A stretch of 64,000 nucleotides of DNA from Halocatena salina (GTDB taxonomy: Archaea > Halobacteriota > Halobacteria > Halobacteriales > Haloarculaceae): the NCBI RefSeq assembly GCF_023115355.1, contig NZ_CP096022.1, forward strand, positions 1 to 64,000, written 5' to 3'. A program made the position numbers and the translations under genes. Positions within the stretch are counted from its first letter, which is position 1. Each line of letters opens with the position of its first letter. This document shows, piece by piece, positions 8,781-18,796 of this stretch. The notes beneath the pieces are model-generated. The model did no database searches and was not told the DNA's origin. It worked only from the letters and a program-made list of their open reading frames with translations.

Positions 8781-9574
8781 ATCTTCGTTTGAGTGCCGAT
8801 GGTGAAACTTCGATAAACGATATCTCGTAAGAACTCTGAGAAAACAAGGTCAGGTGTGAAATACGGGAATCGGAAACAGAGACCGAACGGTTGTCCGATT
8901 CGTATCATCGTACCTCAAGCGACTAATGTTGCCTTCCATAGGCGAAGTTCTGATGTGACCGACTTCCTACTCGATCGTGATTACTGATGGTCATCCCCCT
9001 GTGCACGTAACCCCGTCGGATGAAACGATCTCAGAAATCGACGACGATACAGTTACTATTGGGACATATAATATAAGGTATGAAAATAATAAGAAATAAA
9101 AATAATCTCAATATTTATCGATACGACGTGTTCAAGGGAATCAGCGCTGTTACTACGGTAAACGTCTATAACTGATACACCGCTACGTAACGATTGTACC
9201 AGGTTTCGATATAGAATTTAAGATTATTTTACTTATTTATATCTGTATAACATAGTATATGTGAATATTATCATCGATAATGCAACACTGCTACTTCGAG
9301 GAGAGAGATCTTCTTCGTTCAGTTTTGGTTGTACCCGGTGGGAATGATCGATTTTCCATTACAAGAGTACACCTGTAATATAACTCTATCGCTCACATCT
9401 GACCGGTGACTTTAATCGATCTCTATCACAGAACAGGAAGTTCGCATCGGTGACTCCGTTTCTGTTCCCTTCTCGGGAACGGCATTAATCACTCTTAGTA
9501 GCATTCCTCGGGATCGAACGGTCCTATTTTTGATGACTGCTAGCAGCGAATGAGACCGGCATTCTTACTAATGA
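8781..9574. other. Non-coding stretch after the origin
   Basis: No convincing gene. It contains AT-rich tracts (9060-9130, 9210-9290) and, near 8967-9100 on the plus strand, a short open frame (SIVITDGHPPVHVTPSDETI and onward) without a clear start, which may be a gene remnant. I cannot identify it. Confidence 0.4.
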
Positions 9575-9723
9575 TAATTGTTACTAGAATAAATTTATTA
9601 TCTTGTTTGTGTATTGTGATGTTGGTGTCTAGTGATGGCACATGACAGACGCACGTTTTTACGTGCGATCGCAGCAGGCAGTATCGGAACCGTTGTACTC
9701 GGAGGCACGGCCACGGCAGCCTC
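9575..9723 (+). repeat. Direct repeat copy A: promoter and signal peptide
   Basis: About 149 bases nearly identical to 12003-12151. It covers an AT-rich promoter (GAATAAATTTATTAT), the start codon and the Tat signal peptide region of the first pectate lyase. Only scattered single-base differences are seen between copies. Confidence 0.85.
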
Positions 9724-11776
9724 TGACGTTATGATCGAGGGAGCTGGTACGGACATCTGGGACGAGGCCGATGAAGGCCACTACTACTTTACGGAGGTCA
9801 GCGGCGACTTCGATGTTATCGTCCGAGTAGACGAGATAACGAATACCGATGAATACGCCAAAGGTGGATTGATGTTCCGTGAGTCGCTGGAAGCCGAATC
9901 GAAGAACGTGATGATTAGGAACACGCCGGGTCACGATACGTCGGTCCAGTGGCGATCCGAGATGGGCGGCGAATCGACGAGTTTGACCGCCGATGCAGGC
10001 GAAAGCGAAAGTGAAATCTCAGAAGGCACGATGTCGGCTGATTGGCAACGTCTAGTTCGCAGTGAAAATACGATTCTCGCGTACGGTTCGACCGACGGGA
10101 ATTCCTGGACACTCATGGCGGAACTCACGGAGGACGTGATCGATCCCTCGGAGAGTGGGTATCTCGGGTTAGCCGTTACAAGCCACGATTCAGGCACACT
10201 CTGTACCGTCGGGTTCTCGAACCTTACGGGGGTTACCCCGAGCAACAACCGGGATATCGGTGCTGTCGAGGTAGCGGGTAGTGTCTCTACTGAGAATGGA
10301 GGAGACACGAATCCGATCGTCTCGACGCGATCGGTCTCGAACGTAACCCCTACGTCGGCGACCCTGAATGGAGTTCTTGAGACGTTAGGTGATGCCTCCT
10401 CGGCCACCGTGTACTTCGAGTACCGCACGTCAGGGACGGATGCGTGGATCAGAACCACTGAAGAGACGCTCACCACGACGGCTTCGTTCAGTCAGGACGT
10501 GTCTGGATTATCTTCGGGCGTCGAATACGAGTTTCGAGCTGTGTCGGACGCTAGTGACGGCGATTCCGATACTGGCTCCAGGAACACGTTTACAGCCCCA
10601 GAAGACGGTGATGAACGCCCGGACGGATCGTATTTCGACGGGAGTGATGGGTTCGCCTCGATAGGATCGTGGCTTGATGACAGTACCCGCGTCATTACGG
10701 TCACGGAGCCGACCCGGAGCGCTGTCGAAAGTGCGTTCCACACCAGCGGTTCACGGGTAATCGTTTTCGAAACCAGCGGTACCATCGATCTGGGTGGAAA
10801 CACGCTACAGATTACGGAAAACAACTGTTGGGTAGCAGGGCAGACCGCCCCTTCACCCGGAATCACGTTCATCAATGGCATGGTACAGGTGAATGCCGAC
10901 AACTGCGTCGTCCAGCACATTCGATCTCGTATCGGTCCGGGTTCGGACGGGAATATTCAGGGCAACGACGCTTTGAACACGCAAGATGAGACGGTTAACA
11001 ACGTCATCGATCACTGTACAGCATCGTGGGGTGTCGACGAATGCATGTCTGTCGGCTATGATACCGACAGGACGACGTACTCGAACAACCTGATCTACGA
11101 AGGCCTGTACGATCCATACGGTGACGGCTCCGATCACAACTACTGTACCCTGATCGGTGATGGCGCCGATCATGTCGCATTGCTCGGTAACGTGTGGGCG
11201 AAAGCCCGCAATCGAATCCCTCGGCTCAAAAGCGATACACGAACTGTCGTTGCCAACAACTTCTGTTATTTCTTCGATGAAGCGTCGAACACCGACAGCT
11301 CGGCAGAAACGACCTGGGTTGGAAACAAGTACACGGGCGTGACTGCCACCGGCGAATCGATCGTCGAAGGCAGTGGCACGGTGTACAGTGAAGACAACGT
11401 CACGGCCGATCCACCCATCGATTCAGACGTTTCGTTCGTCGAACCCGGTACGACAGGCTCGAAACCGCTTTGGCCGGATGGCTTGACAGCCATGCCGTCG
11501 GATGATGTCGAGAGCCACAACCTCGCTTACGCCGGTGCACGGCCGGTTGATCGAACCGAAAACGACCAGCGCATCGTTCGAGAAATCACCGATCGAGCGG
11601 GCAACGACCGTCTCGACTCGGAGTATGAATACTGGCTCCCTGATCACGAGGCCGTTGGGGGCTATCCGGATCTTCCGGAGAACACTCACTCGCTGTCGGT
11701 ACCAAACAGTGGTCTCCGTAACTGGCTCGAACAGTGGGCGCTTTCCGTCGAAGAGACGAGTGTGAGCCCGCCCTGA
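9635..11776 (+). CDS. Tat-exported pectate lyase (PL1-like) with accessory domains
   Basis: An extracellular enzyme likely to cleave pectin-type polygalacturonate by beta-elimination. A twin-arginine signal (DRRTFLRAIAAG) ends near residue 30. A DUF1349-like beta-sandwich domain follows (about 35-195), then a fibronectin-III-like domain (about 225-320). The C-terminal 370 residues form a parallel beta-helix with NCWVAGQTAPSPGITF, VVQHIRSRIGPG and IDHCTASWGVDECMSVGYD, motifs of the PL1 pectate lyase superfamily. ATG at 9635 is preferred over GTG at 9632. The neighbouring gene 12063-14474 is a paralogue with the same promoter block. Exact substrate is not determined by sequence. Confidence 0.88.
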   Translation: MAHDRRTFLRAIAAGSIGTVVLGGTATAASDVMIEGAGTDIWDEADEGHYYFTEVSGDFDVIVRVDEITNTDEYAKGGLMFRESLEAESKNVMIRNTPGHDTSVQWRSEMGGESTSLTADAGESESEISEGTMSADWQRLVRSENTILAYGSTDGNSWTLMAELTEDVIDPSESGYLGLAVTSHDSGTLCTVGFSNLTGVTPSNNRDIGAVEVAGSVSTENGGDTNPIVSTRSVSNVTPTSATLNGVLETLGDASSATVYFEYRTSGTDAWIRTTEETLTTTASFSQDVSGLSSGVEYEFRAVSDASDGDSDTGSRNTFTAPEDGDERPDGSYFDGSDGFASIGSWLDDSTRVITVTEPTRSAVESAFHTSGSRVIVFETSGTIDLGGNTLQITENNCWVAGQTAPSPGITFINGMVQVNADNCVVQHIRSRIGPGSDGNIQGNDALNTQDETVNNVIDHCTASWGVDECMSVGYDTDRTTYSNNLIYEGLYDPYGDGSDHNYCTLIGDGADHVALLGNVWAKARNRIPRLKSDTRTVVANNFCYFFDEASNTDSSAETTWVGNKYTGVTATGESIVEGSGTVYSEDNVTADPPIDSDVSFVEPGTTGSKPLWPDGLTAMPSDDVESHNLAYAGARPVDRTENDQRIVREITDRAGNDRLDSEYEYWLPDHEAVGGYPDLPENTHSLSVPNSGLRNWLEQWALSVEETSVSPP

Positions 11777-12002
11777 TCCGGTGGGGATACCGACTCGTTC
11801 ACAGTGCATTTACTGAGGACTCCTGCGTTCCTGAGGCGCAAACGGTTTCGAGTGGTAGTCAACCGAAGTGGGTAATTGTGTGATTCACTCGGGAGGGTGG
11901 ACTGTCTGATCTCTGATCGGAGAGCTACCGCCTATTCCACCCATATTACCGGGAACGTTCCTCGCTCGGGAAAAACGTTACCAACCAATAGATAGATAAT
12001 AG

Positions 12003-12151
12003 TAATTGTTACTAGAATAAATTTATTATCTTGTTTGTGTATTGTGGTGTTGGTGTTTAGTGATGGCACATGACAGACGCACGTTTTTACGTGCAATCGC
12101 AGCAGGCAGTATTGGAACCGTTGTACTCGGTGGCACGGCCACGGCAGCCTC
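12003..12151 (+). repeat. Direct repeat copy B: promoter and signal peptide
   Basis: Second copy of the block at 9575-9723, offset by exactly 2428 bases. Similarity drops sharply right after the signal peptide, although the mature proteins remain recognisable paralogues. Confidence 0.85.
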
Positions 12152-14474
12152 TACGCTCACCGTTAAAGGTAGTGGTACGGATATCTGGAACGAGGCCGAC
12201 GAGGGACACTACTATTTCACCGATGTCCGGGGAGATTTCGACGTGACGGTTCACGTCACGAACGTCGAAGACACTGATGGATGGGCTAAAGCCGGGTTGT
12301 TGTTCCGCGAATCTCTCGCATCCGACGCCAAAAACGCAATGGTTCGGACGACGCCGGGGAACGAGTCGTCGTTCTCGTGGCGCGCGAACACGGGTGATTT
12401 TACGGAGAGTACGACCTCTGACGGTGGGGATGTCATCCGGAACGGTGGACAGATGGATGCCAACTGGCAGCGTCTGATCCGGACGGACGATACACTCCGT
12501 GCGTATCTCTCGACGGATGGCAGCGATTGGACGCTGATCGCCGAGTTGTCTTCGGTGGACTTCACGACTGACGGCTATTTAGGACTCGGTGTGACGAGTG
12601 CGAACAGTGGGACGTTGTGTACGAGTGAGTTCACCGATCTCGCGGGTATCACTCTGACGAACAACCGGGACTTGGGTTCTCCCGAGATATCCGGAAGCGT
12701 CTCCGGTGGAACAGGAGGGAACGATCCGTTGCCGCTCGTCTCGACCGGATCTGTATCGAACGTTGGAGCGACCAGCGTCACGTTGTCGGCCTCACTCGCT
12801 TCGCTCGGGAACGCATCCACAGCCGATGTCTCCTTCGAGTACCGGGAATCGGATGCCACTTCGTGGAACAGTTCCGAGACACAGACGCTCTCTTCGAGTG
12901 GATCGTTCGAAATCGAGGTTTCGAAACTCACGAACGAGACGGACTACGAGTACCGTGCGGTTGCGAACGCCAGCGACGGCGATACGGACACCGGTTTCGT
13001 CGAGACGGTGACGACGCGACCGCCGGACACACAGCCGATCGTCTCGACGGAAACGGCATCAGACGTCTCTTCTACAGCGGCAACGCTATCAGGATCCCTC
13101 GACGACCTCGGGGGTGCGTTCGACGCGGACGTTTTCTTCGAATATCGGCAAGCCGGTAGCTCTTCGTGGACCGCGACGACGCCACAGAATCTGTCCGAGA
13201 CTGGCCCGTTCGAGCAAACCGAATTCGGACTGGTGAACGATACTGACTACGAGTTCCGAGCAGCACTCGACGCCGAAGACGGTGATACGGCCTTGGGAGA
13301 GATAGCGACGTTCGTGACAGCCGAAGGAGTCAGCGGTGGATCCTACGTTGACTACGAGGACGGCTTTGCAGACGTGTCGTGGTTCGATGACAGCGTTCAG
13401 GTCATCAAAATCCAGAGTCTTTCTGTAAGTGATATTCAAGCTGCACTGGATACAGCTGGGCCCCGCGTGGTCGTTTTTGAGGAGAGCGGTGTCCTCGACT
13501 TGGAAAACCAAACACTTGAGATCACCGAGCCGAACTGCTGGGTCGCAGGTCAGACAGCTCCAGCTCCGGGCATCACATTCACGAACGGCTTTTTCCAGGT
13601 CGACGCTGACGACTGCATCGTCCAACACGTCCGTGTCTTCCGCGGTGACGAAAGTGGTGGAGAGGGTACCGATCCGATGAACAGCGCTGATGGTACTCAA
13701 AACGTCATTTTCGACCATTGCACGGCGTTTTGGGGCCGCGATGAAAACCTCTCGGTGGGTTACGACAGCACCGACACGACGTTGTCCAACTGTTTCATTG
13801 CTGAAGGACTAGAGGATCCCGAAGAAAACTCCAACGGGACCCTCATCGGCGACGGGGCGACGAACGTCGCTATCATGGGGTCCCTTTATGCGAAGAACAA
13901 CGATCGCAACCCTCGCCACAAAGACGACACCGACGCCGTTCTCGCCAACAATCTCACGTACTACTTCGATAAGGCCTCTTGGATGTCCAGTGGCGCGACG
14001 GCTGCGATTGTCGGCTGTGGGTACATCGGCCGATTCGATTGGTCAGACGCCGTCGTCTGGGGCGACGGAAGCGCTTACTTTGAGGACAACTTCGTGACCG
14101 ATCCGGGGTTAGACGGGCGAGCCTTCCAGAACGTCGCCACTGAACTCTCATCGCCACCGCAGTGGCCAAACGGGTTCGAAGCGATGCCTGCTGGCGATGT
14201 CGAGAGTCACAACGTCACCTACGCCGGAGCTTGGCCGGCCGAACGGATCGATACGGAAAAACGCGTCCTCGACGAACTCCGAAACCGGTCGTTGGACACG
14301 GATGTTCCTCCGGATGATTCAGCCGCGGACTCCGACATCCCCGACAGCGTGAGCGAAGCCGGTGGCTATCCAGATCACGGCGGAGCCACCCACTCGCTGA
14401 CGATCCCTGATTCGGGCCTGCAAGATTGGCTCGACCAGCAAGCGATAGGCGCCGAAACCGGCAGCGGCAACTGA
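12063..14474 (+). CDS. Tat-exported pectate lyase (PL1-like), paralogue with two FN3-like domains
   Basis: About 803 residues. The N terminus MAHDRRTFLRAIAAG is identical to the upstream paralogue. The DUF1349-like domain is followed by two fibronectin-III-like repeats (each with FEYR and DYEYRA or DYEFRA motifs) instead of one, which explains the extra length. The C-terminal beta-helix has NCWVAGQTAPAPGITF, IVQHVRVFRGDE and FDHCTAFWGRDENLSVGYD. ATG at 12063 aligns with the start of the first copy. The catalytic region is diverged from its neighbour, so the two may prefer different pectin structures; that is inference. Probably each gene is transcribed from its own copy of the repeated promoter. 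Confidence 0.88.
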   Translation: MAHDRRTFLRAIAAGSIGTVVLGGTATAASTLTVKGSGTDIWNEADEGHYYFTDVRGDFDVTVHVTNVEDTDGWAKAGLLFRESLASDAKNAMVRTTPGNESSFSWRANTGDFTESTTSDGGDVIRNGGQMDANWQRLIRTDDTLRAYLSTDGSDWTLIAELSSVDFTTDGYLGLGVTSANSGTLCTSEFTDLAGITLTNNRDLGSPEISGSVSGGTGGNDPLPLVSTGSVSNVGATSVTLSASLASLGNASTADVSFEYRESDATSWNSSETQTLSSSGSFEIEVSKLTNETDYEYRAVANASDGDTDTGFVETVTTRPPDTQPIVSTETASDVSSTAATLSGSLDDLGGAFDADVFFEYRQAGSSSWTATTPQNLSETGPFEQTEFGLVNDTDYEFRAALDAEDGDTALGEIATFVTAEGVSGGSYVDYEDGFADVSWFDDSVQVIKIQSLSVSDIQAALDTAGPRVVVFEESGVLDLENQTLEITEPNCWVAGQTAPAPGITFTNGFFQVDADDCIVQHVRVFRGDESGGEGTDPMNSADGTQNVIFDHCTAFWGRDENLSVGYDSTDTTLSNCFIAEGLEDPEENSNGTLIGDGATNVAIMGSLYAKNNDRNPRHKDDTDAVLANNLTYYFDKASWMSSGATAAIVGCGYIGRFDWSDAVVWGDGSAYFEDNFVTDPGLDGRAFQNVATELSSPPQWPNGFEAMPAGDVESHNVTYAGAWPAERIDTEKRVLDELRNRSLDTDVPPDDSAADSDIPDSVSEAGGYPDHGGATHSLTIPDSGLQDWLDQQAIGAETGSGN

Positions 14475-14608
14475 CGATGGATCGGTACTCCCTCGACAGC
14501 TAGCCACAACGCTATTTCGGATGCGATCGAACTGCGGTATCCGATCCGTCTGATCAGCAGCGATCCACCCACGGAACGGTAGTAGATGTGAAATATGTAT
14601 CAGATATA

Positions 14609-15757
14609 CTATCCCCTTTTCATCATATTCGTCTCGGACACGTCGTCCTTTTCTGCTGAGATGTCCGTCGCTGTTAGAGAGGCACCGGTCGAATTCACGG
14701 TGGTCACCTGTACGTCCCGCTGGGGGAACGGAATCTCGATGTCGTTGGCATTCAGTCGCTTATAGATCGTCCGGTTGAGTTCGTGGCGGGCTTTGACGAC
14801 TCGAGTCGGTGAATGCACCCAACAGAAGAGTTCGTATTCGAGTGCCGAGTCGCCGAACCGACGAAATCGCATCCGTGGTTTCGGCGTGTCGAGGACGAGT
14901 GATTCCTCGCTTGCGATGTCCACGACCATTTCTTCGAATGCGTCGATATCGGTGCCGTATCCGACTCCGATCGGGACACGGAGGCGCTTTCTGGTTTGGG
15001 GTGCCGATTGGTTGATCACTTTCGCGGCGTTGAGAACAGAGTTCGGAACGGTGATGACAACTTCATCGCGCGTCATGAGTGTCGTGGAACGCACGCCCAC
15101 CTTGACGACAGTCCCCGCTTCCCCGGAGTCCAGTTCGATGTAATCGCCCAGCTTGTACGTGTCGTCGAAGTACAGCGCGATACCACCGAAGAAATTGGCG
15201 ACGGTGTCCCGAGCGGCGAAACCGACAGCGATGCCGGCGACCCCCGCAGCACCCAACAGCGGCGAGATACTGTACTCCCAGATGGAGAGCAACAACACAG
15301 TGGTGCCGACAACGACGACGAGTGTCCAGATATTTGAAAAAATGGGTGCGAAATCGAATCGTGAATCCTTGCCTTTCACCTCCTCAACGGCCCGATTGAC
15401 GATGCGGTTGGCCGCCAACGCCCACGTAAGTATAATGATCGACAGCGATGGCTTCCCGAAGAATATTTCCAGCTGTTCGGATGTCAATAGCACGTTTTCG
15501 ACCACGGATCGAATCTGTGTCAACAGATACACCCCCGTTAACGCAGCCGTGAGGACGATCGGCACCCGAAGCTCACCGACCAGAATGTGATCATACTGTG
15601 TTTCGGTGCGTTTCGTGTACTGTAACAACGATCTGAGTACGACGAACTCCAGTACTACTGCCACACTGATGGAAACTCCAAGCAGCAGTACGGTCGCTTG
15701 CCACACACCGATCCCATCGAGCAACTGGGTCAGATACCCACTAACTACCTCGTTCAC
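14609..15757 (-). CDS. mscS: MscS-family mechanosensitive channel
   Basis: Membrane channel that releases solutes on osmotic downshift. Four hydrophobic segments (about 18-42, 68-90, 104-122, 147-172) precede the pore helix and beta domain, where GVAGIAVGFAARDTVANFFGGIALYFDD and the following KLGDYIEL carry the family signature. The C-terminal domain (about 235-350) has the usual alpha/beta fold, with a short polar tail. At 382 residues it is slightly longer than E. coli MscS because of extra N-terminal helices, as in many archaeal homologues. It stands alone, convergent with the pectate lyase genes. Confidence 0.9.
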   Translation of the reverse strand: MNEVVSGYLTQLLDGIGVWQATVLLLGVSISVAVVLEFVVLRSLLQYTKRTETQYDHILVGELRVPIVLTAALTGVYLLTQIRSVVENVLLTSEQLEIFFGKPSLSIIILTWALAANRIVNRAVEEVKGKDSRFDFAPIFSNIWTLVVVVGTTVLLLSIWEYSISPLLGAAGVAGIAVGFAARDTVANFFGGIALYFDDTYKLGDYIELDSGEAGTVVKVGVRSTTLMTRDEVVITVPNSVLNAAKVINQSAPQTRKRLRVPIGVGYGTDIDAFEEMVVDIASEESLVLDTPKPRMRFRRFGDSALEYELFCWVHSPTRVVKARHELNRTIYKRLNANDIEIPFPQRDVQVTTVNSTGASLTATDISAEKDDVSETNMMKRG

Positions 15758-15918
15758 GTCTCCTACTGGACGAGGACGGAAGTAAGCGCGTCGAACCTGT
15801 AACCACAGGGAAATTCTATCCTGATCTAATCACGGATACTAATATAATATAAACGATAAATATGGGGATCGAATTCATATCAATCAAATCATGTAATGGT
15901 TGTTGGTATATTTATGTA

Positions 15919-16740
15919 TCATATCCTGACGTTGTGCATCCAGTCGTCGAGTGCGTCGTGGTAGCCGGACTTGTCGGGTGTGGGCAGCGCATCGAGCGCG
16001 TTGAACTGTTCGACGATGGCAGCTCTCGTCCGCTGTTCGAGCGCATCAGGAACGGTCGGTTCGTCGATCTCACGTTTGTGGTTGATCAGCTCTTCGACGA
16101 GCTCCGGATTGCCTCCGTCGACTGCCGTGGCTAACGTTTGGACGTTCGCTTCGATATCTTCGTGATCGAGGACGTACTTCGCGCCGAGAAGCCCTCGATA
16201 GACGTAGAGGAATTCCTTCGGCCGTGGATCGTATCCCACCGGTTTCTCGGGGTCGAGGTGTTTGTAGTAGTTCGATTTTGCCATCCCGAGATACGCGTGA
16301 GGCACGTTCATCGGAAGATGTTCTCGGATGAGCGCCTCCAATGCATCCATCTCCAACGGTAGTCCGTTCATTACCGTCGGTGCCTCGAACACCAACTCGA
16401 TCACGTTGTAGTTGGCTTTCGCCAGCAACGATCCGAACTTCTTCAACTCGTAACTCCGGAGATCGATATCGGCATACGTTTCGAATCCCTCGGTCGTCCC
16501 GTCCATGTTGATCGTTACTTCCTCGACCGGGGTCTGTAGATACGCGTATTCTTCGGCTGGAGCGACATGAATCCCACGAACGTCGATATCACTGTCGGAA
16601 CTGTCGAATCCGTACACGTGGCTGCCCGTCACCGCATAAAAGCGAGGCTGATACTGCGTCCCTTTTTGGGCGACGGCTTCTTCGATGAACGTCCGTATCT
16701 CTTCCTCGCTGTACGTCAAGCCGAGATCTTCACTCGTCAT
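15919..16740 (-). CDS. YcgL-type nucleotidyltransferase (COG3541)
   Basis: A 273-residue protein with the polymerase-beta nucleotidyltransferase signature GSHVYGFDSSDSDIDVRG (residues 39-56), where Asp51 and Asp53 would bind metal. It aligns with the COG3541 family (DNA polymerase beta superfamily, sometimes linked to RNA repair). The central part (FGSLLAKANYNVIELVFEAP, YLGMAKSNYYKHL) is characteristic of this family. Substrate is unknown. The gene appears single, with no operon partner. Confidence 0.85.
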   Translation of the reverse strand: MTSEDLGLTYSEEEIRTFIEEAVAQKGTQYQPRFYAVTGSHVYGFDSSDSDIDVRGIHVAPAEEYAYLQTPVEEVTINMDGTTEGFETYADIDLRSYELKKFGSLLAKANYNVIELVFEAPTVMNGLPLEMDALEALIREHLPMNVPHAYLGMAKSNYYKHLDPEKPVGYDPRPKEFLYVYRGLLGAKYVLDHEDIEANVQTLATAVDGGNPELVEELINHKREIDEPTVPDALEQRTRAAIVEQFNALDALPTPDKSGYHDALDDWMHNVRI

Positions 16741-16816
16741 TCGTTCCCTCCTCTTCGATACAGTCTCCTATTGATAATGAATCCCCGACGTGAGACTCTC
16801 ACACGCTACCGTGGCT

Positions 16817-17566
16817 TCATTCGTTCGGATCACCGTAGTCTTCTTCCTCGTCATCGTCGTCGTTATCGTTATCGTCATCGTCGTCGTTATCGTTATCCTC
16901 CCTGTTTCCGTCGAGATCATCTCCGACGTCATCACCGGCAATATGTCTCGCACGGTCGTTCATCGCGGGTGTGGTGAGGGAAAGGATCCGATCTCGAAGC
17001 GATTCGAACGTTTGCTCCGTGAGTCCGAACTCCGTTCGAAGAGCGGGTGGAAGTGGCTGTGTGGCTTGCTGGACGCGGTCGAGACGTTGTTCGAGCGTTC
17101 GGCTCTCTGCCACGAACGAGACCAACTGTGTACGGTTATCGCCGTCACTTTGCCGGATATCGGCTTTTCGTGTTTCCAACGTTTCCAGCATAGAACGTAT
17201 CTGTCTGGTTTCAGATTCGATGACTGCAGCCCGTGATTCATCGCTCGAGGAGCGAGTGAGTCGTTCTTCGAACGACCGAGTCATATATTCATCACGCAGT
17301 TCGACTTCCTGTGCACCGACGATCCCTGCGTAGTTGCTCTCCGCAGCATCCTCGGAACCGTTCACGGGTGGGGAATCCGCAAGATCCTCATCGATTTCAA
17401 AGAGGAAGATGCCAGCGCTCACCGCACACAGTACCGCGAGACCGATCAGTACCGTTGCAATCACGTTCGTCGAGTCTTTCACACGTGTCGTTAGCCGACC
17501 ATCACTCGTCCCGTTCGTAGTCACGGGTTCGTCTGATCGGTCGTCGATCGATTCGTTCGTCCTCAT
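16817..17566 (-). CDS. Membrane coiled-coil protein with Asp/Asn-rich tail
   Basis: Unrecognised 249-residue protein. A single membrane helix (about 35-57) anchors an extracellular region with a helical stretch (about 85-170) rich in Glu, Arg and Gln that could form coiled coil. The last 40 residues are almost entirely Asp, Asn and Glu, encoded by a GTC/GTT/ATC-rich low-complexity tract. Its ATG overlaps the stop of the upstream membrane HTH gene (ATGA), so the two are expected to work together. No enzymatic motif is seen. Confidence 0.7.
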   Translation of the reverse strand: MRTNESIDDRSDEPVTTNGTSDGRLTTRVKDSTNVIATVLIGLAVLCAVSAGIFLFEIDEDLADSPPVNGSEDAAESNYAGIVGAQEVELRDEYMTRSFEERLTRSSSDESRAAVIESETRQIRSMLETLETRKADIRQSDGDNRTQLVSFVAESRTLEQRLDRVQQATQPLPPALRTEFGLTEQTFESLRDRILSLTTPAMNDRARHIAGDDVGDDLDGNREDNDNDDDDDNDNDDDDEEEDYGDPNE

Positions 17567-18621
17567 GACTCTTCCTCGTGATCTTCGTCCGTAGACGCTG
17601 ATAGCACGTTTTGATTCCCGATCCTGAATCTCTCGATAGCATCACGCTCACGCAACGCACTCACGCTCCGACTGACTTTCGCATCACTCCAGTCCAATTC
17701 CGCAACGAGTTCCTGTTGTTTGACGCGCCCACCACGCCGGGTGATTTCCCAGAGGATCCGTTCCTCATTACTCATCAGTTCGGGATCCACCCCCGGTTTC
17801 TGGCTCGAATCGGACTGATCGCCGTCAGGATGTGTCGGTCGTGTCTCGTCGGCTGTCGGAGCCGATGGCTGTTCGTTTTCGCTTCGATCAACATGCCACC
17901 ACAATACTCCCCCACTTGCTGCGAACAGACCGCTCAACAGGAGTAACGCGGCTGGCACTGGATCGATACGGAACCCCTCTGGAACGAGTTTCATTCGTGG
18001 TCCCTCGCGGTCGAACCAGGTCGGTCCACTCCAGATCACTGCGTTCGCACGCTGTTCGCTGGCGCTATTGTCGACCGTTCGTGTCCGGTATCCATCGGGC
18101 CACGAGATCTGTAGTTGCATCGTCTTGTCGAGAAAGAGTCCCGCTAACGCGTCTCCGACCGTGAGCTTCCCTTGCTTTTCCGCTGCGAAGCCGTGCCACA
18201 CGAACGTGTACACCACAACGCTGTGGGGCTGTGGGAGTTGACGCGTCTCTGCGTGTATTGTGGTATTGGTTACATTCATCGATCGTCCGGTTCTGTTCTC
18301 CGCATTCTCCACGGTCTGAGCCACACGTCGCTCGAACCGATTCAAATACGCCGTTCGATTCGACGCGATATCGTCTCGGAACCGGGTGAACGCGCTTCCG
18401 TTCGCTTCGCGTGCGAATCGATATTCGACGCGTGCAACAGCAGCTCCGTCGTCTCGAACATCGAAACGGAGGAGAACGCGATCCACATCGAGCTCCGATC
18501 TCTGAAACTGGGTGTCTCTCGGAGAGTCGATGGTATCGGAAGCAACAGAGATCGTACCGAAAATGCCCAGTGACGCAGCGATAACGGCAAGTAAAACGGA
18601 AAGGTAGGTGACCAGTTGCAT
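17563..18621 (-). CDS. Membrane protein with C-terminal winged-helix domain
   Basis: A 352-residue protein with an N-terminal signal or membrane helix (1-26), an extracellular beta-rich domain of about 190 residues, a membrane helix near 222-244 (VPAALLLLSGLFAASGGVLW) and a cytoplasmic winged helix (about 282-340: EERILWEITRRGGRVKQQEL, KVSRSVSALRERDAIERFRI). This matches the haloarchaeal DUF7345/DUF7343-type architecture, a one-component transmembrane regulator. It is coupled to the coiled-coil protein downstream and is divergent from the beta-solenoid gene, which is a plausible target. Signal sensed is unknown. Confidence 0.8.
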   Translation of the reverse strand: MQLVTYLSVLLAVIAASLGIFGTISVASDTIDSPRDTQFQRSELDVDRVLLRFDVRDDGAAVARVEYRFAREANGSAFTRFRDDIASNRTAYLNRFERRVAQTVENAENRTGRSMNVTNTTIHAETRQLPQPHSVVVYTFVWHGFAAEKQGKLTVGDALAGLFLDKTMQLQISWPDGYRTRTVDNSASEQRANAVIWSGPTWFDREGPRMKLVPEGFRIDPVPAALLLLSGLFAASGGVLWWHVDRSENEQPSAPTADETRPTHPDGDQSDSSQKPGVDPELMSNEERILWEITRRGGRVKQQELVAELDWSDAKVSRSVSALRERDAIERFRIGNQNVLSASTDEDHEEES

Positions 18622-18796
18622 ACGCTTGTGATCTTAGTCATACAACAGAACGGGTAAAGGGCTATCGGCAGCCACCACGAATTGATCAACGCGGCAAAAC
18701 GCCGAAAACCGCTGTAAATGGCCGTAAAACCCACGAAAATGGCAGCAATGACGTCACCGTTTTTTGGCCCTTGCCCCCTTGCCCTCCGATGGAGCA

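Noticed and set aside
8696-8908. 70-residue minus-strand frame after the origin
   Set aside because: It runs through two origin boxes and has no conserved features or start signals.
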